From positions 2,294,001 to 2,358,000 of the forward strand of contig NZ_AP019777.1 in the NCBI RefSeq assembly GCF_019669905.1: 64,000 nt of DNA, written 5' to 3'. Position numbers and translations under genes: made by a program. The stretch comes from Methylomonas koyamae. Its GTDB lineage: Bacteria; Pseudomonadota; Gammaproteobacteria; Methylococcales; Methylomonadaceae. Below are positions 17,282-24,822 of this stretch, one piece after another. The stretch's first letter is position 1. Each line of letters begins with the position of its first letter. The notes under the pieces are model-generated. The model saw only the letters and a list, made by a program, of their open reading frames with translations. It did no database searches and was not told the origin of the DNA.

Positions 17282-17655
17282 GCTCGAATACTGTCAATTC
17301 AAGTTCTCCGGCCGGTACTCATCCGCTTAACGATTTTTTCCAGCAAATAGCCGAACTGGACACCGAGCGCCAAGCCGCCACCGTGGCCGGCATTCCGGCG
17401 TTGATTCGTTTGGCCGACGTGGCTGAGCGCGACAGCGGCCAAGCCAACACCGTGCGCAGTTTCCTGCTGGGACTGTATAACGGCTACCGCTTTCCCTTCA
17501 ATTTGACCAGGCTAAGAGGCTTGGATAAAGCCCTGTTCGACGATTGCATAGCCGTGCTGACCCTGGACGCCAGGGCGACCGCTCAAGAGGTGCATCAATA
17601 CTTGGAAGATGGTGCCGACCGCTTCGAACGCTGGGCGGTGGGAGGTGTGCTGTGA
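17278..17655 (+). CDS. DUF7673-like protein of integrative elements
   Basis: 125 residues with the segment FLLGLYNGYRFPFNLTRLRGLDKALFDDCIAVL, a pattern I associate with a family of small proteins found in Pseudomonas-type integrative elements (DUF7673). Function unknown. Soluble, helical. Overlaps both neighbours. Confidence 0.55.
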   Translation: MSSNTVNSSSPAGTHPLNDFFQQIAELDTERQAATVAGIPALIRLADVAERDSGQANTVRSFLLGLYNGYRFPFNLTRLRGLDKALFDDCIAVLTLDARATAQEVHQYLEDGADRFERWAVGGVL

Positions 17656-18038
17656 GTCCGATCTATCGCCAGTTCCAACATCGAATTCCGACGACCGATG
17701 CCAGCGACCTGGAGGCCGCAGCCGGGCAAGTCTTCATGATGGCAAATCGAAGCCAAGCTTTGCTTGCCGTGCTGTTGAAAACCCTTTACGAAGACAGCGA
17801 ACCCGATAGCGAGCAGCTCATCGCCATAGTCGAAGCGGTACAGGGCGAAGCCCAGGATATAAAGGCGATGGCTAACCTGATGGCGGCCGCCGCAATGAAT
17901 CGGGCCCAGAATGCGACCAACGCGGGAAACCAGGCAAACACCGGGAACTTGTTCGAATTCGCAAATCGCAGACCGGAGACTCAAGCCGACGCCGATAGAT
18001 TTAGCGAGCGTAAAAACCGACACACCGAAGGCGTATAA
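17652..18038 (+). CDS. Hypothetical protein, GTG start
   Basis: Not recognised. 128 residues, helical (about 15-100), with an Ala/Asn/Gln-rich tail. The GTG at 17652 is chosen because it overlaps the upstream stop and has GGAGG 6 bases before it; the upstream in-frame ATG would run deep into the previous gene. It ends the first coupled gene chain; a terminator follows. Confidence 0.55.
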   Translation: MSPIYRQFQHRIPTTDASDLEAAAGQVFMMANRSQALLAVLLKTLYEDSEPDSEQLIAIVEAVQGEAQDIKAMANLMAAAAMNRAQNATNAGNQANTGNLFEFANRRPETQADADRFSERKNRHTEGV

Positions 18039-18041
18039 AAA

Positions 18042-18077
18042 AAACCGCCGATCAACACCACTTGACCGGCGGTTTTC
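18042..18077 (+). terminator. Rho-independent terminator
   Basis: AAAACCGCCG pairs with CGGCGGTTTT, extended by TCAA/TTGA, loop of 6. It closes the small-gene chain before the replication genes. Confidence 0.75.
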
Positions 18078-18158
18078 GTGTATCCGTTGCCAACAATTGC
18101 AGGGCCATTTTAGCCCATGGCAGCGGGATTTGCACGGCCGCCGGAAGGATACAAATCG

Positions 18159-18503
18159 ATGCTATTGAATTACCAATACAGCCCCGCGCATGCGGGGATT
18201 TTATTCCCGCAAAGCGCCTATGCCGCCAGCGCCGACCCGGCCGAGCAGAACCGCCGCGGGCCCAGAATTGAGACGCCGCGCCAATTGCAGTTTTTGGAAG
18301 GCTTTCTTGATGGCGAGTGGCATACCGTCAGCCGTGAAGACGAAAGCCGTTTGATCGACGGTGCCTTGCTTGATCTGGGCTGGCGGTTCGCGTATCGGCC
18401 GACTTACGACGGCCAGGACGTCTTTGCTCAGTACCAGCTTTCTCGGTGGCAAATTCGCTTACTGAAGCGCCTGAGCCGCCGCCTTGCGGAGGTAAGCCAA
18501 TGA
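18159..18503 (+). CDS. Hypothetical protein upstream of primase
   Basis: Not recognised. 114 residues when started at MLLNYQYSPAHAG (GGAAGGA upstream); an ATG at 18117 would add 14 residues. The C-terminal half is well defined (FLEGFLDGEWHTVSREDESRLIDGALLDLGWRF). Its stop overlaps the primase start, so it is likely a replication-operon member. Confidence 0.55.
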   Translation: MLLNYQYSPAHAGILFPQSAYAASADPAEQNRRGPRIETPRQLQFLEGFLDGEWHTVSREDESRLIDGALLDLGWRFAYRPTYDGQDVFAQYQLSRWQIRLLKRLSRRLAEVSQ

Positions 18504-19444
18504 CTTACCGAACCATCGAAGACGCCGCGCGCGTTGCCTTGAGCGAGCTTGGCTTGTTGCCGCCAAAATCTTTCGAGCCAGACAAATTCCACGTCGTCGA
18601 CGCTGAAGACGGCCGGCGCGGCAACGGTGCTGGCCGGGTGAAGGTCTTTGCGGACGGCAAAGGCGGGTTTGCTCAGAATTGGCGCACTGGCGAGCGCCGG
18701 TCGTTTTTCCTGGATGGCGAGGCCAGCAGCAAACCGAAACCGCTATCGAAGCGGGAACGCGCCCGTATCGAGCGGGAGCGCCAGCGCCGACAGGCCGAAG
18801 AGGCTGATAAACGCAATCAATCCGCACAGCGGGCGCTGAATATTTGGCAGGCGGCCGCTGCCGCACCCGCCGACCATCCCTATTTGGCGCGTAAGCAAAT
18901 CAAGCCGCACGGCGCCAGGATTGGCCGTTGGCGGCGGGTGATAGAGCGCGACGGCGGCCGGGCGACATTGACCATTGAAAACGCGCTGTTGCTGCCTTTG
19001 TTCGACCCGTCCGGAACGCTACGCAGCCTGCAAGCGATCTTTCCGGCCAAACATCCGGTATTGAATCGGGATAAAGACTTTTTACCGGGCGGCGGCCTGG
19101 CCGAACTGTTTTGGTGGATCGGCCCGCGCCCCACCCAACCCGACGCCACGGTGTTGATTGCCGAAGGCTTTGCCACCGGTGCGACTTTGCACGAAGAGAC
19201 AGGCTATCGCGTGTACCTGGCATTTACAGCCGGTAACTTGCTGGCCGTGGGCCGAATTGTTAGACAAAAACTGCCGGCGGCAGACATTGTGTTTGCTGCA
19301 GATAACGATCAGACCGAGGGCAACCCCGGCTTGACCAAGGCCACCGAGGCCGCCGCCGACGTGGGCGGCCGCGTGGCCGTGCCGCCGACATGGGGCGACT
19401 TCAACGATTACGCCCTACAACGGAAGGTAGGTGCTCATGAGTGA
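18500..19444 (+). CDS. Toprim-domain primase-like protein
   Basis: A predicted DNA primase of the element. 314 residues from the ATG overlapping the upstream stop, with GGAGG before it. The N-terminal 60 residues resemble the zinc-finger position of phage primases but have no Cys cluster; a basic coiled region (about 75-115) follows. The Toprim domain (about 210-300) shows the conserved Glu in LIAEGFATGATLHE and the Asp pair in VFAADND. The end, DFNDYALQ, is typical. It overlaps the helicase gene by 8 bases. Absence of zinc ligands suggests template recognition by another protein. Confidence 0.82.
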   Translation: MTYRTIEDAARVALSELGLLPPKSFEPDKFHVVDAEDGRRGNGAGRVKVFADGKGGFAQNWRTGERRSFFLDGEASSKPKPLSKRERARIERERQRRQAEEADKRNQSAQRALNIWQAAAAAPADHPYLARKQIKPHGARIGRWRRVIERDGGRATLTIENALLLPLFDPSGTLRSLQAIFPAKHPVLNRDKDFLPGGGLAELFWWIGPRPTQPDATVLIAEGFATGATLHEETGYRVYLAFTAGNLLAVGRIVRQKLPAADIVFAADNDQTEGNPGLTKATEAAADVGGRVAVPPTWGDFNDYALQRKVGAHE

Positions 19445-21428
19445 GAAAAAACCGCCTGTGCTCGAAGTCGTTAAGGGCGCGAAGCCTGCCGAACCGGCCA
19501 AGACTAAGAAAAAAGGCAGCGGAGGCGGCGCCGGAAAAGGCTCTGCAAACGTTGTCCGATTCGGGGAATATGGCATCGAAGACGGGCGCTTCGTTCAATT
19601 CAAACTGATGCGGACCCAAGGCGGCGGCGATCGTTCAGAAGGCTCTTTCCCGCTGTGCGATTTTACTTGTCGCATCGTTGAAGAAATCGTGGCGGACAAT
19701 GAATTGAGCGAAGCCAATTTTCTACGCATAGAAGGGAAGCGGGCCGACGGAATTGCATTGCCGCCAGTCGACGTGCCGATGAAAGCCTTTTTCACCAACC
19801 AAGGAAGCTGGGCCAATGATTATTGGGGAACCTTACCCTTCATCTACCCCGGCGCCGCCAAGAAAGATAATCTTCGCGCGTGCATTCAGCTTTATTCCGC
19901 ACTCGATGGCAATATCCCGCGCAAAACCATTTACCAGTTTATTGGATGGAAGAAGCTGCAAAGCGGATGGCACTATCTGCATGGCGGTGGCGCCATTACT
20001 GGCGACGGCCTAACGGATAGCGTTCAAGTAGACTTAGGCCCCGGTAATATGAGCCACTATTACTTGCCCAAAGCTCCCGAAACAGAACCAGCCCATCGCG
20101 CCGCTACTGAGGCATTAACCCTGCTTAGCATTTGCCCAGCCAGCCCACAAATCGGCGCCGCCCTGCTAGCGGCTATTGCTCGCGCCCCGCTGCGCGAAGC
20201 GCAAGCAATCGATTTCGCCATTTGGTTGCATGGTCTTACCGGCTCCCGTAAATCAGCCGCCGCCGCTATTGCCCAAAGCTTTTTTGGCAATTTCGGTGCC
20301 CGGAATTTTCCAGCAAATTGGACCGATAGCGCTAACGACGCCGAAGCCAAAAGCCACCAGGCGAAGGATGCGGTTTTCATCATTGACGACTTTAAGCCCT
20401 CTGTGAATCGAACCGAGGCCGATAAACAGCACGCGATGGCCGAGAGGTTGATTCGCAATACTGGAAACCAAGCAGGCAGAGGTCGGCGGAGCTCAGACAT
20501 GCGAGGTCTGGCCGCGCCGTTCAATCGATCAATGACCATCGTCACGGCCGAGGATTTACCGCGCGGGCAGTCTCTATTGGGCCGATTGTTGGCACTGGAG
20601 ATTAAGCGGGACTGCGTTTGTAACCAAACGCTGACACAACTGCAAGCCGCAGCCAGAGAAGGCAGGCTTGCCGGGTTGATGAGCGCATATTTGCAATGGC
20701 TGGCGCCACGAATGGATAAATTTAAAGCCGATTTGCCAATCATTATCGAGCAATTGCGCAACGGTGCGATACGCGACGGATTCTGCTCTTCGCATCCCCG
20801 CGCCCCCGAAATTTTCGCCAGCTTGGTAGCCGGGCTTGAGGTGTTTTTTGAGTTTTTAGACGACTTGGGGGCCATTTCCACCGAACAAAGCAACTGTTTA
20901 CTCGGCCAATGCGAGGCGGCGCTAAAGCTAGCGTTCGCGGAACAACATGCCTATCAATCCGAACAAGACGAAACCGAACGTTTTTTGGCTTTGATCCGCG
21001 CAACATTAGCGGCCGGCAACGCCCACATTTCGAACCGGTTAAACCAAGGCCCACCGGAAACGGAAACAACTCGGTTGTACGCTTTGGGCTGGCGGGATGC
21101 GGGTACCGATGACGAAGGCAATAAGCAATACAGAAGCGTAGGAGATTGCCTTGGCTGGTACGCCCAAACAAATAACAACAGCCAAGACGAAATTTGGCTG
21201 GAGCCGAACAATGCCTATCAGACGGTTTGCAAATTCGCCCGTGACCAAGGTGACCATTTTTTGATTAACGCATCGACACTTTGGCGACGAATGGCCGACA
21301 AAGGGCTACTGCTGAAAAGCGAGCCGGACAGCAATTCAGGAAAACCAAGGCCAACCGTCAAGCGAATGATCGCCGGCCGCCATCTTCGGGTATTGGTCTT
21401 GAGCGCCGGCTTAATCGAATCCGTGTGA
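19437..21428 (+). CDS. DUF927-type replicative helicase/ATPase
   Basis: A predicted element helicase of 663 residues. The N-terminus is a flexible Lys/Gly-rich linker (about 1-40). The DUF927-like body includes Walker A GLTGSRKS (about 266-273) and Walker B VFIIDDF (about 312-318), then an Arg-rich loop GRGRRSSDMRG. The last 170 residues look like a winged-helix DNA-binding region. The primase-helicase pair in one operon is the usual replication module of phage satellites and plasmids. An alternative GTG two codons earlier is less likely. Confidence 0.8.
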   Translation: MSEKKPPVLEVVKGAKPAEPAKTKKKGSGGGAGKGSANVVRFGEYGIEDGRFVQFKLMRTQGGGDRSEGSFPLCDFTCRIVEEIVADNELSEANFLRIEGKRADGIALPPVDVPMKAFFTNQGSWANDYWGTLPFIYPGAAKKDNLRACIQLYSALDGNIPRKTIYQFIGWKKLQSGWHYLHGGGAITGDGLTDSVQVDLGPGNMSHYYLPKAPETEPAHRAATEALTLLSICPASPQIGAALLAAIARAPLREAQAIDFAIWLHGLTGSRKSAAAAIAQSFFGNFGARNFPANWTDSANDAEAKSHQAKDAVFIIDDFKPSVNRTEADKQHAMAERLIRNTGNQAGRGRRSSDMRGLAAPFNRSMTIVTAEDLPRGQSLLGRLLALEIKRDCVCNQTLTQLQAAAREGRLAGLMSAYLQWLAPRMDKFKADLPIIIEQLRNGAIRDGFCSSHPRAPEIFASLVAGLEVFFEFLDDLGAISTEQSNCLLGQCEAALKLAFAEQHAYQSEQDETERFLALIRATLAAGNAHISNRLNQGPPETETTRLYALGWRDAGTDDEGNKQYRSVGDCLGWYAQTNNNSQDEIWLEPNNAYQTVCKFARDQGDHFLINASTLWRRMADKGLLLKSEPDSNSGKPRPTVKRMIAGRHLRVLVLSAGLIESV

Positions 21429-21477
21429 AGCCAGTAGCGGACAACTGCAACACTTAGAAGGGGGTATATATAAATTT

Positions 21478-21856
21478 CCTGGGGAATCTGGGGAGAATAG
21501 TCTTAATCCCTTGTGTATCAAGGCTTGCGGGCTCCCCATATGGTAAAAAAATCCGGGGAAATTCCCCAGAAATTTGGGGAGACTCAGCAATAGGAAAGCG
21601 CTCAGCCCCCAAAACCCCTCAATTCCGGGTGTGACTACAACAGCGCAACACTGAAACACTGTTGGGGAGCTCCCTGCAGAAAGTCTAGGCTCTGGACCAC
21701 CCGCCAATACCGTTGCAAACGCGAAAATCGGCATCAATTTTCGCCTTTCGTCTCCCCGGAAATTTTTGGGGAGTTCCCCATGAAAACGGAGACATTGGGG
21801 ATGCTGCAAGCCGCGCCAGCACTGGGATTAAGGCCTGTCTCCCCGAATTCCCCAGG
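21478..21856. other. Probable replication origin: GGGGA/TCCCC motif array
   Basis: A gene-free stretch directly after the helicase gene. It holds at least 13 GGGGA/TCCCC motifs in both orientations (for example 21480, 21489, 21533, 21555, 21562, 21575, 21663, 21753, 21767, 21775, 21796, 21840, 21848). Several form near-palindromes such as GGGGAAATTCCCC (21555-21567). A longer unit, CCCC-x-GAAATTT(TT)GGGGAG, occurs at 21565 and 21754. The array and its place beside primase and helicase fit an iteron-type origin. Nothing else was seen in it. Confidence 0.6.
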
Positions 21857-21900
21857 TTTTTGCGCACACCTATAGTCACTGTATTTTTTTGATAACGAAC

Positions 21901-22536
21901 ATGAAGACAAAACAGACTGGAAATTTATCGCCCACCGCCCGAGACAAAAGCCGCCAGGACAAAACAAAAGTGTACCGTCAGGAAATTGAAGACGAATGGC
22001 GGGAAACTGAGCTTGGTTACATGACGAATAACCCCAGGAATCCGGCCCGGTTTTACATGCTGGCGAAATTGGCGAAGGCCGCCGGAGACGACTTTCGCAA
22101 AAACGGCCATAACTACAGCGAATGGGCGCGTAACTTTGCATTCGATTGGCGGCCGGCCAATGCTGGATCCATCAAAGTGCAGTATTACATTACCCGGTTC
22201 GGCTACATTGCACTAAAGCCGCCGGCGTGGTGCGTGTTTACCCGCGCTGCCATGGGCTTAAAGCAGGCAAAGGGCCACTATCAAACGAATGCGGATTTCA
22301 ATAAAAGGATTGTCGATTACCTCTATTCGAGCGAAACGGCTAAGATCGACCGCTTTACCGTCAACGACTTGCTGATAAGAGCGGTCGGCCTTAGCGAATT
22401 GGACATAAAAATCAAGCAGCAAACCGATGTGGGCAGATTGATGGCATTTTTAGGTTGGGATCGGCGGCGAGAAACTATTCCGCCTCGCCGACACTATTAC
22501 GCCAGGCCAGCAAAAGACAGGCTGTCCAACACATAG
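21901..22536 (+). CDS. Hypothetical element protein with winged-helix-like C-terminus
   Basis: Not recognised. 211 residues; basic N-terminus, a middle domain, and a C-terminal region (about 150-211) with RFTVNDLLIRAVG and RLMAFLGWDRRRE. This resembles the small DNA-binding domain found at the end of VapE/primase-helicase proteins. It lies just past the origin-like array, so an origin-binding or replication-accessory role is a fair guess. The ATG at 21901 is chosen over an upstream TTG. Confidence 0.55.
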   Translation: MKTKQTGNLSPTARDKSRQDKTKVYRQEIEDEWRETELGYMTNNPRNPARFYMLAKLAKAAGDDFRKNGHNYSEWARNFAFDWRPANAGSIKVQYYITRFGYIALKPPAWCVFTRAAMGLKQAKGHYQTNADFNKRIVDYLYSSETAKIDRFTVNDLLIRAVGLSELDIKIKQQTDVGRLMAFLGWDRRRETIPPRRHYYARPAKDRLSNT

Positions 22537-22608
22537 AAGGCAAAAAACATGTTTACTTTTGCTAACTTTTTCTGTGTTCTATCCAAAAAAGGTAAACATA
22601 AAATAAAC

Positions 22609-22637
22609 AAAATGCGGATTTTTGGGCCGCATTTTTT
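22609..22637 (+). terminator. Rho-independent terminator
   Basis: AAAATGCGG pairs with CCGCATTTT across a 9-base loop, followed by further T residues. It ends the gene at 21901-22536. Confidence 0.75.
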
Positions 22638-22640
22638 GCA

Positions 22641-22720
22641 AAAACCCGCCGCTATCGTTGCGCAATAAAGCCAGGCATGCGACGGGCCGCCACTATGGCG
22701 TAAGCGGGCGGGGTACGGGG
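22641..22720 (+). ncRNA. Candidate structured RNA, C4-like
   Basis: About 80 bases, GC-rich, no ORF, preceded by a terminator. CCCGCC (22645-22650) can pair with GGCGGG (22707-22712). Inside lie CGTTGCG (22656-22662) with TGCGACG (22678-22684), allowing G-U pairs, and GCC-ACTAT-GGC. Two hairpins closed by an outer stem recall the phage C4 antisense RNA, and an Icd-like gene is present at 16746. The family match was judged from memory of the fold, not from a model search. Confidence 0.4.
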
Positions 22721-22751
22721 TGTATCTTTATTTTTTATTGGCGGGCCAATC

Positions 22752-22973
22752 ATGAACAAGCTGATTAACACCGAAGAACTGAAGGCCGCATTCGGCTACC
22801 AACGCCCGGGAGACCTAGAGCGCTGCTTGAGGCAACAAGGCGTGAAATTTTTACAGGGGAAGGATGGGCCGGTAACCACGATAGACGCTCTGAATGCCGC
22901 GCTTGGCATCAGCCTTAGTGACTTAGACGAAATACCCGAGCCGATTGAGTTTGCGCCGACAGCATTCAAGTAA
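22752..22973 (+). CDS. DUF4224-like small regulator
   Basis: 73 residues following the DUF4224 layout of phage proteins: an initial helix NTEELKAAFGYQRPGDLERCLRQQGVKF, a strand pair, then a short acidic tail. These proteins are often found beside integrase or lysis-lysogeny genes; function unknown. It is downstream of the structured RNA candidate and upstream of the recombinase gene. Confidence 0.6.
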   Translation: MNKLINTEELKAAFGYQRPGDLERCLRQQGVKFLQGKDGPVTTIDALNAALGISLSDLDEIPEPIEFAPTAFK

Positions 22974-23001
22974 TCGGAGCGTTAAGTTAAGTACACATTT
23001 T

Positions 23002-23109
23002 TTTACACTGTCAACCATGCCCGCAAACCCGCTTTACACCATGTAAAGTTAACTTGATTTGACATTTTATTTACACATGTTAAGCTGACTCTAAAATATT
23101 TGTTTACAC
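23002..23109. promoter_or_regulatory. Four spaced TTTACAC repeats upstream of the recombinase
   Basis: TTTACAC starts at 23002, 23033, 23070 and 23103, spacings of 31, 37 and 33 bases, roughly three helical turns. The two central copies are extended by inverted partners (ATGTAAAGTTAACTT and ATGTTAAGCT). A TTGACA at 23059-23064 offers a -35 without a good -10. This could be the recombinase's own crossover/accessory site or a repressor operator. Confidence 0.5.
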
Positions 23110-23121
23110 AGGGTGGCAGCT

Positions 23122-23679
23122 ATGAAAGGTCAAAACGTCGGATACATCCGGGTTAGTTCAACCTCGCAAAACACTGAACGCCAACTGGCGGATATAGCGC
23201 TTGATCGCGTCTTCACCGAGAAAGTCAGCGGCAAGGATACCAACCGCCCCGAGCTGGCAAACTGCCTTAACCACTTACGCGAAGGCGACGTGTTACACGT
23301 GCATTCGATAGACCGCCTGGCGCGCAACCTGAAAGACCTGCAAAACATCATTGAGCAATTGACCGGAAAAGGTGTCTCGGTAAAGTTTTACAAGGAGCAC
23401 CTTACCTTCGAAGCGGCCAGCGCCTCGCCGATGCAAACCTTAATGCTGCAGATGCTGGGCGCGTTTGCCGAGTTTGAGCGGACCTTGATTAAAGAACGCC
23501 AACGGGAAGGCATCGAAGCGGCCAAGGCCCAGGGGCGGAAGCTCGGCGCCCCGGCCAAAATGACCGCCGCGCAGGCTGCCGAGATAAGAGCGAGAATCGA
23601 AGCCGGCGAAGAGAAAAGCGCGGTGGCCAAAGCTTATGGCATCAGCCGGCCGACTTTGTATAAATTGCTAGCGGCTTGA
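23122..23679 (+). CDS. Small serine recombinase (resolvase/invertase type)
   Basis: 185 residues. The catalytic domain begins NVGYIRVSS with the nucleophile Ser near residue 12, then SGKDTNRPELANCLNHLREGD and HSIDRLARNLKDL, the conserved Arg region; the E-helix ends FAEFERTLIKERQREGI. A C-terminal helix-turn-helix (about 150-184) ends GISRPTLYKLL. The start at the second ATG fits the family N-terminus. It could resolve element multimers or invert DNA; no obvious invertible segment was seen, so multimer resolution is favoured. Confidence 0.9.
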   Translation: MKGQNVGYIRVSSTSQNTERQLADIALDRVFTEKVSGKDTNRPELANCLNHLREGDVLHVHSIDRLARNLKDLQNIIEQLTGKGVSVKFYKEHLTFEAASASPMQTLMLQMLGAFAEFERTLIKERQREGIEAAKAQGRKLGAPAKMTAAQAAEIRARIEAGEEKSAVAKAYGISRPTLYKLLAA

Positions 23680-23863
23680 TTGCTTGCCTCAAAGAAACCA
23701 ACCGTTACGTTTTCTATTTCAGAATCGCAAAGGACAATTGATCGGTCAAAAGCTGGCTTTCGCGCTTGTTGGGTCATGACAAAGGATGTCCTCGGAGAAG
23801 TCATTCGACTTCCATTCAACGCGATCTGCATAGCTTTTCGCTCAGACCTCGTTGATAGCAGGG
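23680..23863. other. Gap between convergent recombinase and gvpU genes
   Basis: No convincing gene or terminator was seen. Short frames on both strands overlap each other and have no recognisable features. Confidence 0.4.
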
Positions 23864-24325
23864 TTAACCATTGGAAAAGCTACCTAGAATGAAGCCTCCG
23901 ACCTCTGCAACCCTGCCGCGCCACAAAACGCCCTGACTTGTTGGGAGAGGATTTTGGCCGGGATGATAGAACTGCGCATTCCTTAGATGAACAAAATTGG
24001 ACGGGGGACAGTCGCTTTCTTCCTCGGGAGCGACATCGTAGACTTTCTTGTACGAAGAGATAAGCTTGTGAAAAGGCTCAGAGAGCTCGGGGCTGTTCTT
24101 AAAGCCACCGGAGAATTGGGCTGCAAACTCTTCAAAGTATTTGTCACCACTGATAAGCGTACCCGAAACCAACATGCCACTGACTTGGAGAGTAATACCC
24201 ACTTCGATTCCCCAAAGATTGGCAAAACCAACCAAGTTTTGAAGGAACCAGTCGGTCTTTGCTACAACCGTGACGGGCTGAGTTTGGTCTTCTACTCGTG
24301 GTGGTACTGCGTTTTGTTCAGTCAC
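23864..24325 (-). CDS. gvpU: Gas vesicle accessory protein GvpU homologue
   Basis: 153 residues. The family pattern is clear: an N-terminal WFLQNLVGFANLWGIEVGITLQVSGMLVSGTLISGDKYF region and a C-terminal FVHLRNAQFY, then VLWRGRVAEVGGFILG. GvpU belongs to gas vesicle clusters of Bacillus-type and has been linked to vesicle clustering. No other gvp gene is in the window, so it is a solitary homologue, probably with another role. It starts with GTG, and is the only element gene on the minus strand. Confidence 0.7.
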   Translation of the reverse strand: MTEQNAVPPRVEDQTQPVTVVAKTDWFLQNLVGFANLWGIEVGITLQVSGMLVSGTLISGDKYFEEFAAQFSGGFKNSPELSEPFHKLISSYKKVYDVAPEEESDCPPSNFVHLRNAQFYHPGQNPLPTSQGVLWRGRVAEVGGFILGSFSNG

Positions 24326-24822
24326 TTTCTGCTCCCTTTGGGTTAATGTGTGAGATGAATTGAGGCGCCGCCGATACCAGGACAGACATTACCGGCGCAC
24401 TGGACAGGGATGACACAGCTAGCCCCATCAACACCTCTCGGACGATTGTAGCCCAAGCAGCACCTTGGTCGAAAGCAGCAGCGCCGACCGAGAGAAAGCG
24501 CAATTACGCAAAAAAAGACTTGACAAGGTTTTTCGCGCAAAAACCAATTTTTTACCATCTCTGACGCTACCACACGGAAAGCCGTTATTCGCTTCCGACA
24601 ATCAGCCAGGCGCCGAGCCTGAGCCGCGGCAATATGCAGCCATCAATCCATTGCCTTACGGCGCGTGTGCGCCATTCTCGAAGGCGAAAATCGAGTTTTA
24701 AAACCGGCCTTATAATCACTAAACCACTGATTAGGCTTGGTTTTGTTCGCATTCAATTTAGCCATATCAGTTATTCACCTTTTTAGCGGCATTCAGGCCG
24801 CAGCAATTTAGGAGTAACCAAC
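24326..24822. other. 500-base gap before the ejection-type operon
   Basis: No supported gene. A minus-strand frame at 24318-24503 (TTG start) would end on the gvpU start with GGGAG nearby, but has no start-codon RBS. At 24700-24744 an AAAACC...GGTTTT stem encloses TAATCA/TGATTA with a 9-base loop; this may be a terminator or an operator for the downstream operon. AGGAG precedes the next start. Confidence 0.45.

Noticed and set aside
24318-24573. Small minus-strand genes upstream of gvpU
   Set aside because: Only TTG-type or weak starts without ribosome sites, overlapping frames, no recognisable features.
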